Shown here: positions 9,420-16,821 of the stretch, in pieces
Position numbering within the stretch: position 1 is the first letter of the stretch
Layout: each line of letters begins with the position of its first letter
Assembly (NCBI GenBank): GCA_944377325.1
Contig: CALWEP010000103.1
Location: 1-37,579, forward strand
Direction: 5' to 3'
DNA from: an uncultured Lachnospiraceae bacterium
GTDB taxonomy: Bacteria; Bacillota; Clostridia; Lachnospirales; Lachnospiraceae
DNA: 37,579 nucleotides
Notes under the pieces: generated by a model
The model's database searches: none
The model's input: the letters and a program-made list of their open reading frames with translations, nothing else
Told to the model about the DNA's origin: nothing
Program-made: the position numbers and the translations under genes

Positions 9420-10193
9420 TTACATTCCTCCTCCATTTGATGTATCCGTTCCCCGGCGGTAGCCGTGGGTAAATGTTCCGTCATACAGTCTGGACAGCTC
9501 GTAATCGTCCCCCAGAAAGCCGCCCACTGCAATAAGCGCCGTTTTGGTTATACCTGCCCGGCGCACCTTCTCCCCGATGTCGCGCAGAGTCCCCCGGACG
9601 ATTTTCTCATCCTCCCAGGACGCGCGGTACACCACCGCTGCCGGGCAGTCCCAGCCATAGAAGGGAGCCAGCTCCCCGGCCGCCTCCTCCAGCTGCCCCA
9701 CACTGAGGAAAATAACCATGGAGGCCCGGTGCTCCGCCAGCTTTTGCAGGCTCTCTTCCTCCGGAACCGCCGTTCTTCCTCCCCGTCTGGTGAGGATCAC
9801 CGTCTGGCTGACCCCCGGAAGCGTATATTCTTTCTTCATGGACGCGGCAGCAGCCAGAAATGAGCTCACTCCCGGCGTCACGTCATAGGGGATTCCCATT
9901 CTCTCCAGGGCGTCCATCTGCTCCCTGTGGGCTCCGTAAACGGACGGATCCCCCGTATGGAGGCGAACCGTGGTTTCTCCCCGGCTCTCCGCCTCTTTCA
10001 TTACCTCCAGAACCTGATCCAGGGTCATGGACGCGCTGTTGTGGATCCCGGCATCCGCTCTGCAGTAATCCAGCAGCTCAGGATTTACCAGAGACCCTGC
10101 ATAAATAACCACATCTGCCTCTTCCAGCAGCCTTTTTCCCTTTAAGGTGAGCAGCTCCGGATCTCCCGGCCCCGCTCCCACAAAATGCACCAT
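9420..10193 (-). CDS. cbiF: (Cobalt-)precorrin-4 C11-methyltransferase
   Basis: 257 aa, SAM-dependent tetrapyrrole methylase of the corrin ring-contraction pathway. The start VHFVGAGPGDPELLTLKG is the family's first conserved block. GSLVNPELL and LHTGDPSVYG, then TPGVSSFLAAAA, follow in the order and spacing of CobM/CbiF proteins and identify this paralogue among the methylases. The ATG at 10193 is 21 bases after the cbiH stop. It lies in the middle of the cbiL-cbiH-cbiF-cbiP-cbiC-hemL run, and its last codons hold the cbiP ribosome binding site. Confidence 0.95.
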   Translation of the reverse strand: MVHFVGAGPGDPELLTLKGKRLLEEADVVIYAGSLVNPELLDYCRADAGIHNSASMTLDQVLEVMKEAESRGETTVRLHTGDPSVYGAHREQMDALERMGIPYDVTPGVSSFLAAAASMKKEYTLPGVSQTVILTRRGGRTAVPEEESLQKLAEHRASMVIFLSVGQLEEAAGELAPFYGWDCPAAVVYRASWEDEKIVRGTLRDIGEKVRRAGITKTALIAVGGFLGDDYELSRLYDGTFTHGYRRGTDTSNGGGM

Positions 10194-10214
10194 GTTGTCT
10201 CCGCCTTTCTGTCC

Positions 10215-10961
10215 TTATTCCTCTTCCCTGCGCTCGCTTCCGTAGCCCCTGGGAGTAACCATGCGCCCGCCGATCTCTCTCGTAGCCGAATTGCCCACAA
10301 AAACCGTAGTAAACATATCGGTCTCTGTCTTTGCCAGCTGCTCCAGGGTCAGAATCCGGAAGCTCTGTCCTGCCCGGCCGATGTTTCTTACCAATCCGCA
10401 GACCGTGTGCGGATCCTTTGTTCTCAGAAGGATCCGGCAGGCCTTTTCCAGATAATCGTTCCGTTTTCTGCTGGAAGGATTGTAAATGCAGATGGAGAAA
10501 TCTCCCTCCGCCGCGCAGGCCAGCCGCTTTTCAATCAGTTCCCACGGGGTGAGCAGGTCGCTTAAGCTGATCACCGCAAAATCATGGATCAGAGGAGCTC
10601 CCAGCACTGCCGCTCCCGACAGGGCCGCCGTCACTCCCGGAATCACTTCCACCTGACAGCCGGGATATTCCCTTCCCAGCTCCAGAAGCAGTCCGGCCAT
10701 GCCGTACACCCCTGCGTCGCCGCTGCAGATCATGGCCACCGTCTTCCCCTTTGACGCCTCCTCAAAGGCCATACGGCACCGCACCTCCTCCCGGCGCATG
10801 GGAGTGGTGAGAAACTCCTTTCCCGGAAAGTGTTCCCGTACCAGGTCCACATATACCGTATAGCCCACGATCACCTCGCTGGCCTCCAGAACCTCTCTTG
10901 CCTCCTCCGTCATATGCCTGCAGTCTCCCGGGCCGATGCCCACCGCGTAAATCTTATTCAT
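10215..10961 (-). CDS. cbiH: (Cobalt-)precorrin-3B C17-methyltransferase
   Basis: About 248 aa. SAM-dependent methylase that methylates C17 and drives corrin ring contraction. Family blocks visible are YAVGIGPGD, VGYTVYVDLV, ICSGDAGVYGMA and IPGVTAALSGAAVLGAPL, the latter characteristic of CobJ/CbiH. Two ATGs two codons apart (10967 and 10961) are possible. The second is chosen because AGGG stands eight bases upstream of it but only two bases upstream of the first. Either way the start overlaps the cbiL 3' end (by 8 or 14 bases), implying translational coupling. It has no fused CbiG or ferredoxin domain, unlike some CbiH proteins. Confidence 0.94.
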   Translation of the reverse strand: MNKIYAVGIGPGDCRHMTEEAREVLEASEVIVGYTVYVDLVREHFPGKEFLTTPMRREEVRCRMAFEEASKGKTVAMICSGDAGVYGMAGLLLELGREYPGCQVEVIPGVTAALSGAAVLGAPLIHDFAVISLSDLLTPWELIEKRLACAAEGDFSICIYNPSSRKRNDYLEKACRILLRTKDPHTVCGLVRNIGRAGQSFRILTLEQLAKTETDMFTTVFVGNSATREIGGRMVTPRGYGSERREEE

Positions 10962-11661
10962 GCTCATTTCCCTGCCCTTCCGCCTCCTTGGCGATGATCA
11001 GCGAATAATACCCCGGAGCATCGCCGATCTCTTCCAGGCTTCTGCAGACCCGTTCCCCTTCCATTCCGCAGTTTTCCACCATGGAAACGGAAAGCTTTGC
11101 CTCCTTCAGCTTGACCTTTACCTGATCCATCTGCTTTCCCGCCTTCATCAGCACCTTTGTGCCGGGAAAAGCCAGGCTGCCCTCCGCCTGATAGGTGGCG
11201 GGAATAATGTGAAGCTCCTCCGCGCCTTCCGCCAGTCCCATATTCAGTCTGGCTGCCGCCGCGCAGAAGGACGGAATGCCGTTTACCATGGCCGTGGAAA
11301 TGCCTCTGGCCTCCAGCAGGCGGTACAGATAGAGGTAGGTGGAGTAAATAGTCACATCTCCCAAGGTGAGGAAAGCCACATCCGTCCCCTTTTTCAGCCG
11401 CTCCTCCAGAGCGTCCGCCGCTGCCTGAAAGCTGGCTTCCAGCACCTCCCTGTTTTTCGTCATGGGCATATCCACCGCCAGAAGCTCCTTATGGGCAAGC
11501 TCAGGCACCGCCTGAACCGCGATCCGGTAGGCAATGCTCTCCTTCGGTGTCCTTCCCGGAACGGCGATCACTCCGCATCCGCGGATGAGCCGAACCGCCT
11601 TTAACGTCAAAAGCTCCGGATCTCCGGGGCCGATTCCAATTCCATATAGGGTTCCTGTCAT
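10954..11661 (-). CDS. cbiL: (Cobalt-)precorrin-2 C20-methyltransferase
   Basis: 235 aa. SAM-dependent methylase that methylates C20 of precorrin-2 or its cobalt form, the entry step to the corrin branch. The N-terminal block YGIGIGPGDPELLTLKA and the segment VAFLTLGDVTIYSTYLYL are diagnostic of CobI/CbiL, as is NGIPSFCAAAARL. The ATG at 11661 has GGAG about nine bases upstream. It is the first gene of the operon, with a sigma-A promoter about 75 bases upstream, and its stop overlaps the cbiH start. Other corrin genes (cbiD, cbiE/T, cbiG, cbiA, cbiK or equivalents) are not in the window and must be encoded elsewhere. Confidence 0.95.
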   Translation of the reverse strand: MTGTLYGIGIGPGDPELLTLKAVRLIRGCGVIAVPGRTPKESIAYRIAVQAVPELAHKELLAVDMPMTKNREVLEASFQAAADALEERLKKGTDVAFLTLGDVTIYSTYLYLYRLLEARGISTAMVNGIPSFCAAAARLNMGLAEGAEELHIIPATYQAEGSLAFPGTKVLMKAGKQMDQVKVKLKEAKLSVSMVENCGMEGERVCRSLEEIGDAPGYYSLIIAKEAEGQGNEHE

Positions 11662-11735
11662 ATTCTGTGTCTCCGATTTTCTGTTTTCTGTGAGCGGAAC
11701 GGGTCAGGCAGAAGCCTCCCGTTATCTCTGAAAAC

Positions 11736-11764
11736 ATTATACCCTGCACTCCATCCTGTTGCAA
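11736..11764 (-). promoter_or_regulatory. Sigma-A promoter of the cbi-hemL operon
   Basis: Minus-strand TTGCAA (11759-11764), 17-base spacer, perfect TATAAT (11736-11741). The leader to the cbiL ATG is only about 70 bases, too short for a cobalamin riboswitch, and I see no B12-box-like structure. Confidence 0.85.
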
Positions 11765-11802
11765 CTGTGTTTTGTCCGTGCCCCTCCTCCGGCTGCGGCG
11801 CG

Positions 11803-11844
11803 AAAGCGGCGGCATCCCCGTTCTCCCGGTTCCGCCGCCGCTTT
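11803..11844. terminator. Strong hairpin downstream of the MupG gene
   Basis: Perfect 11-bp inverted repeat, AAAGCGGCGGC (11803-11813) and GCCGCCGCTTT (11834-11844), with a 20-base loop. It lies between the mupG stop and the cbi promoter, where a terminator for the long minus-strand operon is expected. However, the better T-tract (TTTTTGTTTT) is on the plus-strand side; on the minus strand only TTT follows. It may act in both directions. Confidence 0.6.
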
Positions 11845-11867
11845 TTGTTTTCCCGTTATTTTTCCGA

Positions 11868-12959
11868 TCAGATGATCTCAAATACGTGATCCGGCCGTTT
11901 TTCCATCTCGTCCAGAATCCTCATATCCGTATCCGCAATATGGCCCACGCAGTTTCTCTGGCCGTCGTTTTCGATCTCCGTGAGAACGATCTCCACCTCG
12001 CCCCTGTAGTGGGCCAGGTTGTCATTTACCACCAGCACGTCGCCTCTGCGGAAGGTCTTTTTCCCGCAGGGCACATACGGGATTTCCCGATTTCTGAACT
12101 TCAGTCTGGGGAAGCTGGAGCGGATAAAGTATTCGCTGGCGTCATTTCTGCCGCTGTGAACGCAGCCGTAGACCGCATCCCGCTCTGCCTCGCCCAGCTC
12201 CCGCTCTGCCTCCATCTTTACGGTGGTGTTGGTCAGCTTTACGGAGGCCATGGCCTTCAGCTCTTCCTCGGAAGCGTAGGCATTTCCGATCAGAATATCA
12301 TCGATCACTTCGCAGGCGATCATGTGGCGCACCTGAGCGTCGATGGGCAGCGTACGGTCTGCCTCCAGAGTGGGAAGGCCCTGATATACCTTCCAGGGGC
12401 CGAAGGTATGCTCCTGCTGGCTGGATACGAACGCAGCCGTGGTCATTCCCAGGGCAGCCCACTTGGCATTGAAGCGGTCAAAAGTCTTCTGGCTGTGCCC
12501 CGTATACCGCTCCGGATAGAAGTTGTGGCAGATGATCATGTTTCTTCTGTCCGCTCCATGGCGGATCAGCCGCTCCACATCCGTGTCAAAGCTGCCGTTG
12601 AATTCGATCTTGATTCCGTATGGATTTCTGGTGATCAGCACGTCCTGAAGCTCGTCAAAATGGCCGTCCAGGCGGATGATGTCCAGACCGATCTCATGAA
12701 AGACGGACAGGTCCTCCGGCGTTGCGCCCAGATTTTTAAACACCTCCGGGTTGGTGTCGGCAGCCACCTCAAATCCCAGCTCATGGGCTTTTTTAAGGAA
12801 TGCTCCGAATTCCTTTTTGATCACCTCTCTGTCGCTGCTGGCGGAAAGCAGGCAGGTAAAGATTCTGGTAAAGCCGTATTTTGCCGCCATTTCCATGTAG
12901 GCGTAATCCTTCTCCGGGGTGGAATGCTCCGGATATACGGAAATTCCCAATCTATGCAT
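11868..12959 (-). CDS. MupG/DUF871-family phospho-glycosidase (GH170-like)
   Basis: 363 aa, matching the DUF871 family. The founding member, Staphylococcus aureus MupG, is a 6-phospho-N-acetylmuramidase (GH170) that splits MurNAc-6-phosphate-GlcNAc after PTS uptake. Visible family features are LGISVYPEH at the N-terminus, the TIM-barrel segment IFTCLLSAS, IRLDGHFD, IEFNGSF, ICHNFYPERYTGHS and the C-terminal small domain after residue 240 with GDVLVVNDN. The ATG at 12959 is preceded by AGGAGAAGG. It is the last gene of the PTS-led operon. No murQ etherase or murP-type transporter is nearby, so a MurNAc substrate is only one possibility; other 6-phospho-disaccharides are equally open. Confidence 0.85.
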   Translation of the reverse strand: MHRLGISVYPEHSTPEKDYAYMEMAAKYGFTRIFTCLLSASSDREVIKKEFGAFLKKAHELGFEVAADTNPEVFKNLGATPEDLSVFHEIGLDIIRLDGHFDELQDVLITRNPYGIKIEFNGSFDTDVERLIRHGADRRNMIICHNFYPERYTGHSQKTFDRFNAKWAALGMTTAAFVSSQQEHTFGPWKVYQGLPTLEADRTLPIDAQVRHMIACEVIDDILIGNAYASEEELKAMASVKLTNTTVKMEAERELGEAERDAVYGCVHSGRNDASEYFIRSSFPRLKFRNREIPYVPCGKKTFRRGDVLVVNDNLAHYRGEVEIVLTEIENDGQRNCVGHIADTDMRILDEMEKRPDHVFEII

Positions 12960-13022
12960 AATCCTTCTCCTTTTCCCCCGGCCGTCCGGCCGGGCATGGG
13001 TTTTCGGCTCTGGGCCGTTTTG

Positions 13023-13886
13023 TCAGTCAATGGGCTTCTGATAGAAGCCGCCGAAAAATGTCTCCGTAGGGAGAACGTTTACGATCACCTTTGGATCCAC
13101 TTCCTTCAGGTGATGAACGATGTCCTGCACCTCATAGGAAGAGACCACCGTATGAAGCAGACTCATGGTCTCCTTGCTGTAGCCGCCGTAGCCGTTCATA
13201 ACCGACACGCCGTGGCGGTAATTGCTGATGTATTTTTCCACCACTTCTTCCGGCTTATGGGTGGTGATCTGGAGAGTCACCCGTTTGTACCGGTGGTAGA
13301 AGCTGTCGATGGTCCTGGTGGAAATAAACTGAAACATAATGGAATAGCCCGCATATTCCCAGCCGAACATATAGCCGAAGATGCAGAGCATGCTGGCGTT
13401 GAACAGAAACACATACTGCCAGATGGCCTTTCCCGTTTTATTGGACACATAAAGAGCGATAAAGTCCGTTCCCGCAGTGGACGCATTTCCCTTCAGGGCC
13501 GTCACAATGGCCATTCCGTAAATAAATCCGCCGAAGCAGATGTTGAGCAGCGGATCGTCAAACAGCGGGGTAAAGTGAGCGAACCGCAGGAAAAAGCTGG
13601 CCAGGAACACCTGGATCATGGAAAAGATCACAAACTTCTTTCCGATGTGCTTAAAGCAGAATATGGCCACCGGAATGTTCAGGGCGATCATTCCCAGGGA
13701 TGTGGAAAAATGGATCCCGTATATGGAGGTGATCTTCTCGATGAGCACCGCCATACCGGTGAAACCGCTGGAAAGAATCTGTACCGGGCTTAAAAACACC
13801 TGCATGGCAAAGGCCTGCAGCAGGGCGGAAAGCACCACTGCCGCCGTTGTCACCGCATACCGTTTCAATATACGCTTCTCGTTCAT
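13023..13886 (-). CDS. YitT family membrane protein (DUF2179)
   Basis: 287 aa integral membrane protein of unknown function. About five hydrophobic segments are visible in residues 10-180 (for example TTAAVVLSALLQAFAMQVFL and IAIFCF-type stretches), with the family motif LSSGFTGMA near residue 37 and FIYGMAIVTALKGNASTAGTDFI. The soluble C-terminal DUF2179 domain follows from about residue 200 (YHRYKRVTLQITTHK, GVSVMNGYGGYS). Its ATG overlaps the cutC stop by four bases (ATGA), so the two are translationally coupled. In the PTS operon it could export or import a by-product, but no substrate is known for the family. Confidence 0.88.
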   Translation of the reverse strand: MNEKRILKRYAVTTAAVVLSALLQAFAMQVFLSPVQILSSGFTGMAVLIEKITSIYGIHFSTSLGMIALNIPVAIFCFKHIGKKFVIFSMIQVFLASFFLRFAHFTPLFDDPLLNICFGGFIYGMAIVTALKGNASTAGTDFIALYVSNKTGKAIWQYVFLFNASMLCIFGYMFGWEYAGYSIMFQFISTRTIDSFYHRYKRVTLQITTHKPEEVVEKYISNYRHGVSVMNGYGGYSKETMSLLHTVVSSYEVQDIVHHLKEVDPKVIVNVLPTETFFGGFYQKPID

Positions 13887-14617
13887 TTCGTCTCTTCAAC
13901 CAGCTTTCTCACCAGATCTTCGCTGACCACGTCGTAGCAGTCCTCATAGGGCGCAGGAGCAAACCGGTAGTTTACCCACTCTCCGGAGGTGGTCACATCC
14001 TCTCTCCAGTCCTTGCAGGAGGAATGGACCTGAGTCACTCCCGTCTCCTCCATCAGGCTTTTTGCATTGGAGCTGTTCACTCCGCTGCCGGCCAGAATTT
14101 CCACCTGAGCGCCGTAGGTTTCCTGAAGATGCTTCAGCATATCGGCTCCCTGAACCGCCTTCTCCTTTAAGCCGCTGGTAAGCACACGGTCTGCCCCCAG
14201 GCCGATCAGCTCCTTCATCGCCTCGTCCGGATCGGTTACACAGTCAAATGCCCGGTGAAACACGGCTTCTCCTCCGCAGCGGTGTACCAGCTCAATCATT
14301 TTTTTCGTCTTCTCTCTGTCTACCTTCCGCTCCTCTGTGAGGAAGCCGAAAGCAATTCCGTCGCTTCCGTTCTTCAGCAGCTCCTCCGCATCGGCAAGCA
14401 TCTGCTCCGTTTCTGCCTGGGTATAGCAGAAACCGGCGGCTCTGGGCCGGCTCATGGAAATCACCTTCAGTCCCGTATGCTCTTTCACCAGCTTCAGGCA
14501 GCCTATGGACGGGGTCAGACCGCCCAGGGCAAGGGCGGAATTCAGCTCGATTCTCTCCGCTCCGCCTTTCCAGGCAGCCAGAGCGTCCTCATAGCTTCCG
14601 CAGCAAATCTCTATCAT
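13883..14617 (-). CDS. cutC: CutC family TIM-barrel protein
   Basis: 244 aa. The N-terminal MIEICCGSYEDALAAWKGGA followed by RIELNSALALGGLTPS is the clear CutC signature; SMSRPRAAGFCY, GIAFGFL and HRAFDCV follow in family order. CutC is traditionally called a copper homeostasis protein, but the copper role is weakly supported, and a TIM-barrel enzyme acting on a small metabolite is likely. Here it lies in an operon with a PTS, a glycosylasparaginase-family hydrolase and a dipeptidase, with no copper ATPase or chaperone nearby, which argues for a catabolic role (inference). The ATG at 14617 has GGAGAGG upstream, and the stop overlaps the YitT start. Confidence 0.9.
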   Translation of the reverse strand: MIEICCGSYEDALAAWKGGAERIELNSALALGGLTPSIGCLKLVKEHTGLKVISMSRPRAAGFCYTQAETEQMLADAEELLKNGSDGIAFGFLTEERKVDREKTKKMIELVHRCGGEAVFHRAFDCVTDPDEAMKELIGLGADRVLTSGLKEKAVQGADMLKHLQETYGAQVEILAGSGVNSSNAKSLMEETGVTQVHSSCKDWREDVTTSGEWVNYRFAPAPYEDCYDVVSEDLVRKLVEETK

Positions 14618-14644
14618 GGCGTTTCACCTCTCCTACTTTCTTTT

Positions 14645-15754
14645 TCAGTCCTTCGCCAGATGGTACAGGCTCAGGGCATAAATCTTTGCATTGGTGACGA
14701 TGTCATCCACCTTCATCCACTCGTCCGGCTGATGGCCGATCCCCTTCTGTCCCGGGAAGGAGGGGCCGAACGGCACAATATTGGGCATCAGCTTCGCGTA
14801 GGTTCCTCCGGTGGTGGTCACCGGGGTGCCGTCCATGCCGGTCACCCGCTCATAGGTATATTTCAAAGTATCCACCAGACGGCAGTCCTTCTCGAATCTC
14901 ACCGGATCCATATTGCTCACCAGCTCCGCCTCCATCTCCGGCAGCTCCTTCCGGATATTTTCCAGAATCTGGTCTGCCGTGCAGCCTGCCGGATAGCTTA
15001 CGGCAAACTGAAGGGAAGGAACGGAGGAGGCTTCCGCCGGGCTGAGGATCTTGAAATTTCTCACCTCCAGCTGGCCGAACTCCTCATCTTTGAAGTCAAT
15101 GTGGAAACGCTCCCCGTTATTTTTGGCATTCAGCACATAATCATTCATCAGCCGGTAAAAATCCTCCGCAGAGGACGGTCGGATCTCCACCAGGGCACGC
15201 CCCCGCTCCGCATATACTACCGGGTATTTGCAGTCGGGGGTGAAGCCCATCACCGGAGGCTTCTCTTTGGACAGATAGTACTTCAGATCCTCAAATCCCG
15301 TCTCCTCATCGCAGCCGAAGATGATCCTCACCTGACGCTTTAAGGGAATCTCCAGCTCCTTCAGCGCATAGAGGGCGTAAAGGCAGGCAAAGATCGGACC
15401 CTTGTTGTCCAGAACTCCCCGGCTGTAGATGACTCCGTCCTTTTCATAGCCGCTGAAGGGCGGCTGCTTCCAGCCGGTACCCACGGGAACCACATCCAGA
15501 TGGCCCACGGCGCAGACATATTCTTCTCCCTGTCCGTAAGCAGCGTATCCCATATAGTTGTCCACATTCACCGTCTGAAAGCCCATATCGTCCGCCGTCT
15601 TAAGAGCGGCGTCCAATGCCTTTTTCACCCCTTCTCCGAAGGGAGCTCCCGGTTTTGCTTCGCTCTCCACACTGTCGATCCGCACCATCCGGATAATGGT
15701 CTCTATCATTTCCTCCGACAGCTCTTCTATTTTCTCAAGGATCTTTTCTTCCAT
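14645..15754 (-). CDS. M20 family dipeptidase (PepV/Sapep-like)
   Basis: 369 aa cytoplasmic metallopeptidase. Metal ligands and catalytic residues are visible in GHLDVVPVGTGW (His and the following Asp), GVLDNKGP (bridging Asp) and CDEETGFED (catalytic Glu pair); a histidine in GIGHQPDEW near the C-terminus completes the site. This motif set fits the PepV/Sapep dipeptidase branch, which prefers dipeptides with varied N-terminal residues. At 369 aa it is shorter than the usual 440-470 aa, mostly in the lid domain. The ATG at 15754 is chosen: AGGAGG lies 11 bases upstream, and it is 17 bases after the preceding stop. A longer frame would overlap that gene by about 50 bases. Within the operon it may cleave a peptide bond of an imported conjugate. 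Confidence 0.85.
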   Translation of the reverse strand: MEEKILEKIEELSEEMIETIIRMVRIDSVESEAKPGAPFGEGVKKALDAALKTADDMGFQTVNVDNYMGYAAYGQGEEYVCAVGHLDVVPVGTGWKQPPFSGYEKDGVIYSRGVLDNKGPIFACLYALYALKELEIPLKRQVRIIFGCDEETGFEDLKYYLSKEKPPVMGFTPDCKYPVVYAERGRALVEIRPSSAEDFYRLMNDYVLNAKNNGERFHIDFKDEEFGQLEVRNFKILSPAEASSVPSLQFAVSYPAGCTADQILENIRKELPEMEAELVSNMDPVRFEKDCRLVDTLKYTYERVTGMDGTPVTTTGGTYAKLMPNIVPFGPSFPGQKGIGHQPDEWMKVDDIVTNAKIYALSLYHLAKD

Positions 15755-15771
15755 CAGGTCCCGCCCCTCCT

Positions 15772-16701
15772 TTACAGCTCCTTTAAGGGGGCCGTTCTGG
15801 TCCTCATATAATCGTCCAGCCACTCCTGGCTCGCCTTCTCATGGATGCACTTTCCGTTTACATTCTTCGTCAGATATACCACCGGCTCCTCGTTTTCCGT
15901 GGCCACGGCAAAGGAGAATCCCTCGATGTTTGTGGCTACGCCCCATTCTCCCTTGTTGTTCATGGCGATCAGGGACATGTCTCCCGCTTTTCCCCGTCTC
16001 TCCTTCAGCTCTCTGTCGAACATATCCACAGCGCGCTCGCAGGCCTCCTGAGGATGGAGCCCTTCCTTCATCAGACGGACGATCTCATAGGAAACGCAGC
16101 CCTTCATCACGTCTTCTCCCAGTCCGGTTGCGCTGGCGCCGCCCACCTTGCTGTCCACATAGAAGCCGGAGCCGGAAATGGGAGAGTCGCCCACTCTTCC
16201 CTTTCTCTTCATGAACAGTCCGCTGGTGGAAGTGGCTGAGGTCATTTTTCCGTGAGAGTCCAGGCAGACCATGCCTACGGTGTCATGGCCCGCATAGGGC
16301 TTGATCTCCGTCTGCGCGATCTCTTTCTTTCTGTTCTTATAGTGGATTCTCGCCCGGTCGGTCAGCATGTTTTTCCGCTCAAAGCCTTCCTTATGGGCAA
16401 ATTTCTCCGCGCCTTCGCCTACCAGCAGGTTGTTCACCGGCTCCTTGGAAAGTCTTCTGGCGATGGATACGGGGTTGGCGAAATCCTTGATGGCAGCCAC
16501 TGCGCCGATATCCAGCGTATCTCCGTCCATATAGGCCGCATCCAGTTCCACTTCCATTTCCTCGTTGGGCAGACCGCCGTAGCCTACGGATTTGTAATAG
16601 GGAAAGTCCTCCACGGCTTTTACGGCCTCCTCAATGGCGTCTCCCGCGTCTCCGCCTTCCTTCAGCATGCCGCCGGCTTTTTCGATTCCCTCAAATGCCA
16701 T
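15772..16701 (-). CDS. N4-(beta-N-acetylglucosaminyl)-L-asparaginase-family Ntn hydrolase, N-terminus interrupted
   Basis: 309 aa from the internal ATG at 16701. The family cleaves the GlcNAc-Asn amide bond, or isoaspartyl/asparagine amides, after self-processing. The nucleophile is T141 in GHDTVGM. T159, R169, D172, T192 and G193 match the recalled Flavobacterium glycosylasparaginase active-site set (T152, T170, R180, D183, T203, G204) with a constant offset of 11, so the catalytic core is intact. Upstream in the same frame lies ATG-TGG-TGA (16720-16728) with GAGGAAAAAAAT before the ATG, then codons for IIATWR joining directly to this start. The family N-terminus therefore continues across a stop codon, and the authentic start is probably 16728. 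The internal ATG has a poorly spaced GGAGA. The product lacks a conserved Trp unless the stop is bypassed. Confidence 0.85.
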   Translation of the reverse strand: MAFEGIEKAGGMLKEGGDAGDAIEEAVKAVEDFPYYKSVGYGGLPNEEMEVELDAAYMDGDTLDIGAVAAIKDFANPVSIARRLSKEPVNNLLVGEGAEKFAHKEGFERKNMLTDRARIHYKNRKKEIAQTEIKPYAGHDTVGMVCLDSHGKMTSATSTSGLFMKRKGRVGDSPISGSGFYVDSKVGGASATGLGEDVMKGCVSYEIVRLMKEGLHPQEACERAVDMFDRELKERRGKAGDMSLIAMNNKGEWGVATNIEGFSFAVATENEEPVVYLTKNVNGKCIHEKASQEWLDDYMRTRTAPLKEL

Positions 16702-16784
16702 TCTCCAAGTTGCAATAATTCACCACATATTTTTTTCCTCTCTTTCAACGAATTCTTCTTATTTCCCGCCTCTGAAAAAGGGCA

Positions 16785-16814
16785 GGGGGAATATGGCAGA
16801 TGCCACATTCCCCC
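16785..16814. terminator. Intercistronic hairpin after the GrdB-like gene
   Basis: A 14-bp stem (16785-16798 with 16801-16814, one G-U type pair) with a very tight loop. It starts ten bases after the GrdB-like stop. Five T residues follow after four bases on the minus strand and TTTT follows directly on the plus strand. It could be a partial terminator or an RNA-stabilising structure that lowers expression of the five downstream operon genes; no separate promoter is seen after it. Confidence 0.65.
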
Positions 16815-16821
16815 TTTTCTC

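Noticed and set aside
11772-13793. Open frame of 673 codons on the plus strand across the mupG and YitT genes
   Set aside because: It is antisense to two clear family genes, has no ribosome binding site, and its translation has low-complexity His/Leu/Gln composition typical of a shadow frame.
16720-16722. Selenocysteine decoding of the TGA in the glycosylasparaginase-family gene
   Set aside because: The family has Gly at or near this position, and I see no convincing stem-loop right after the TGA; TGA is a normal stop in cutC and rel of this window.
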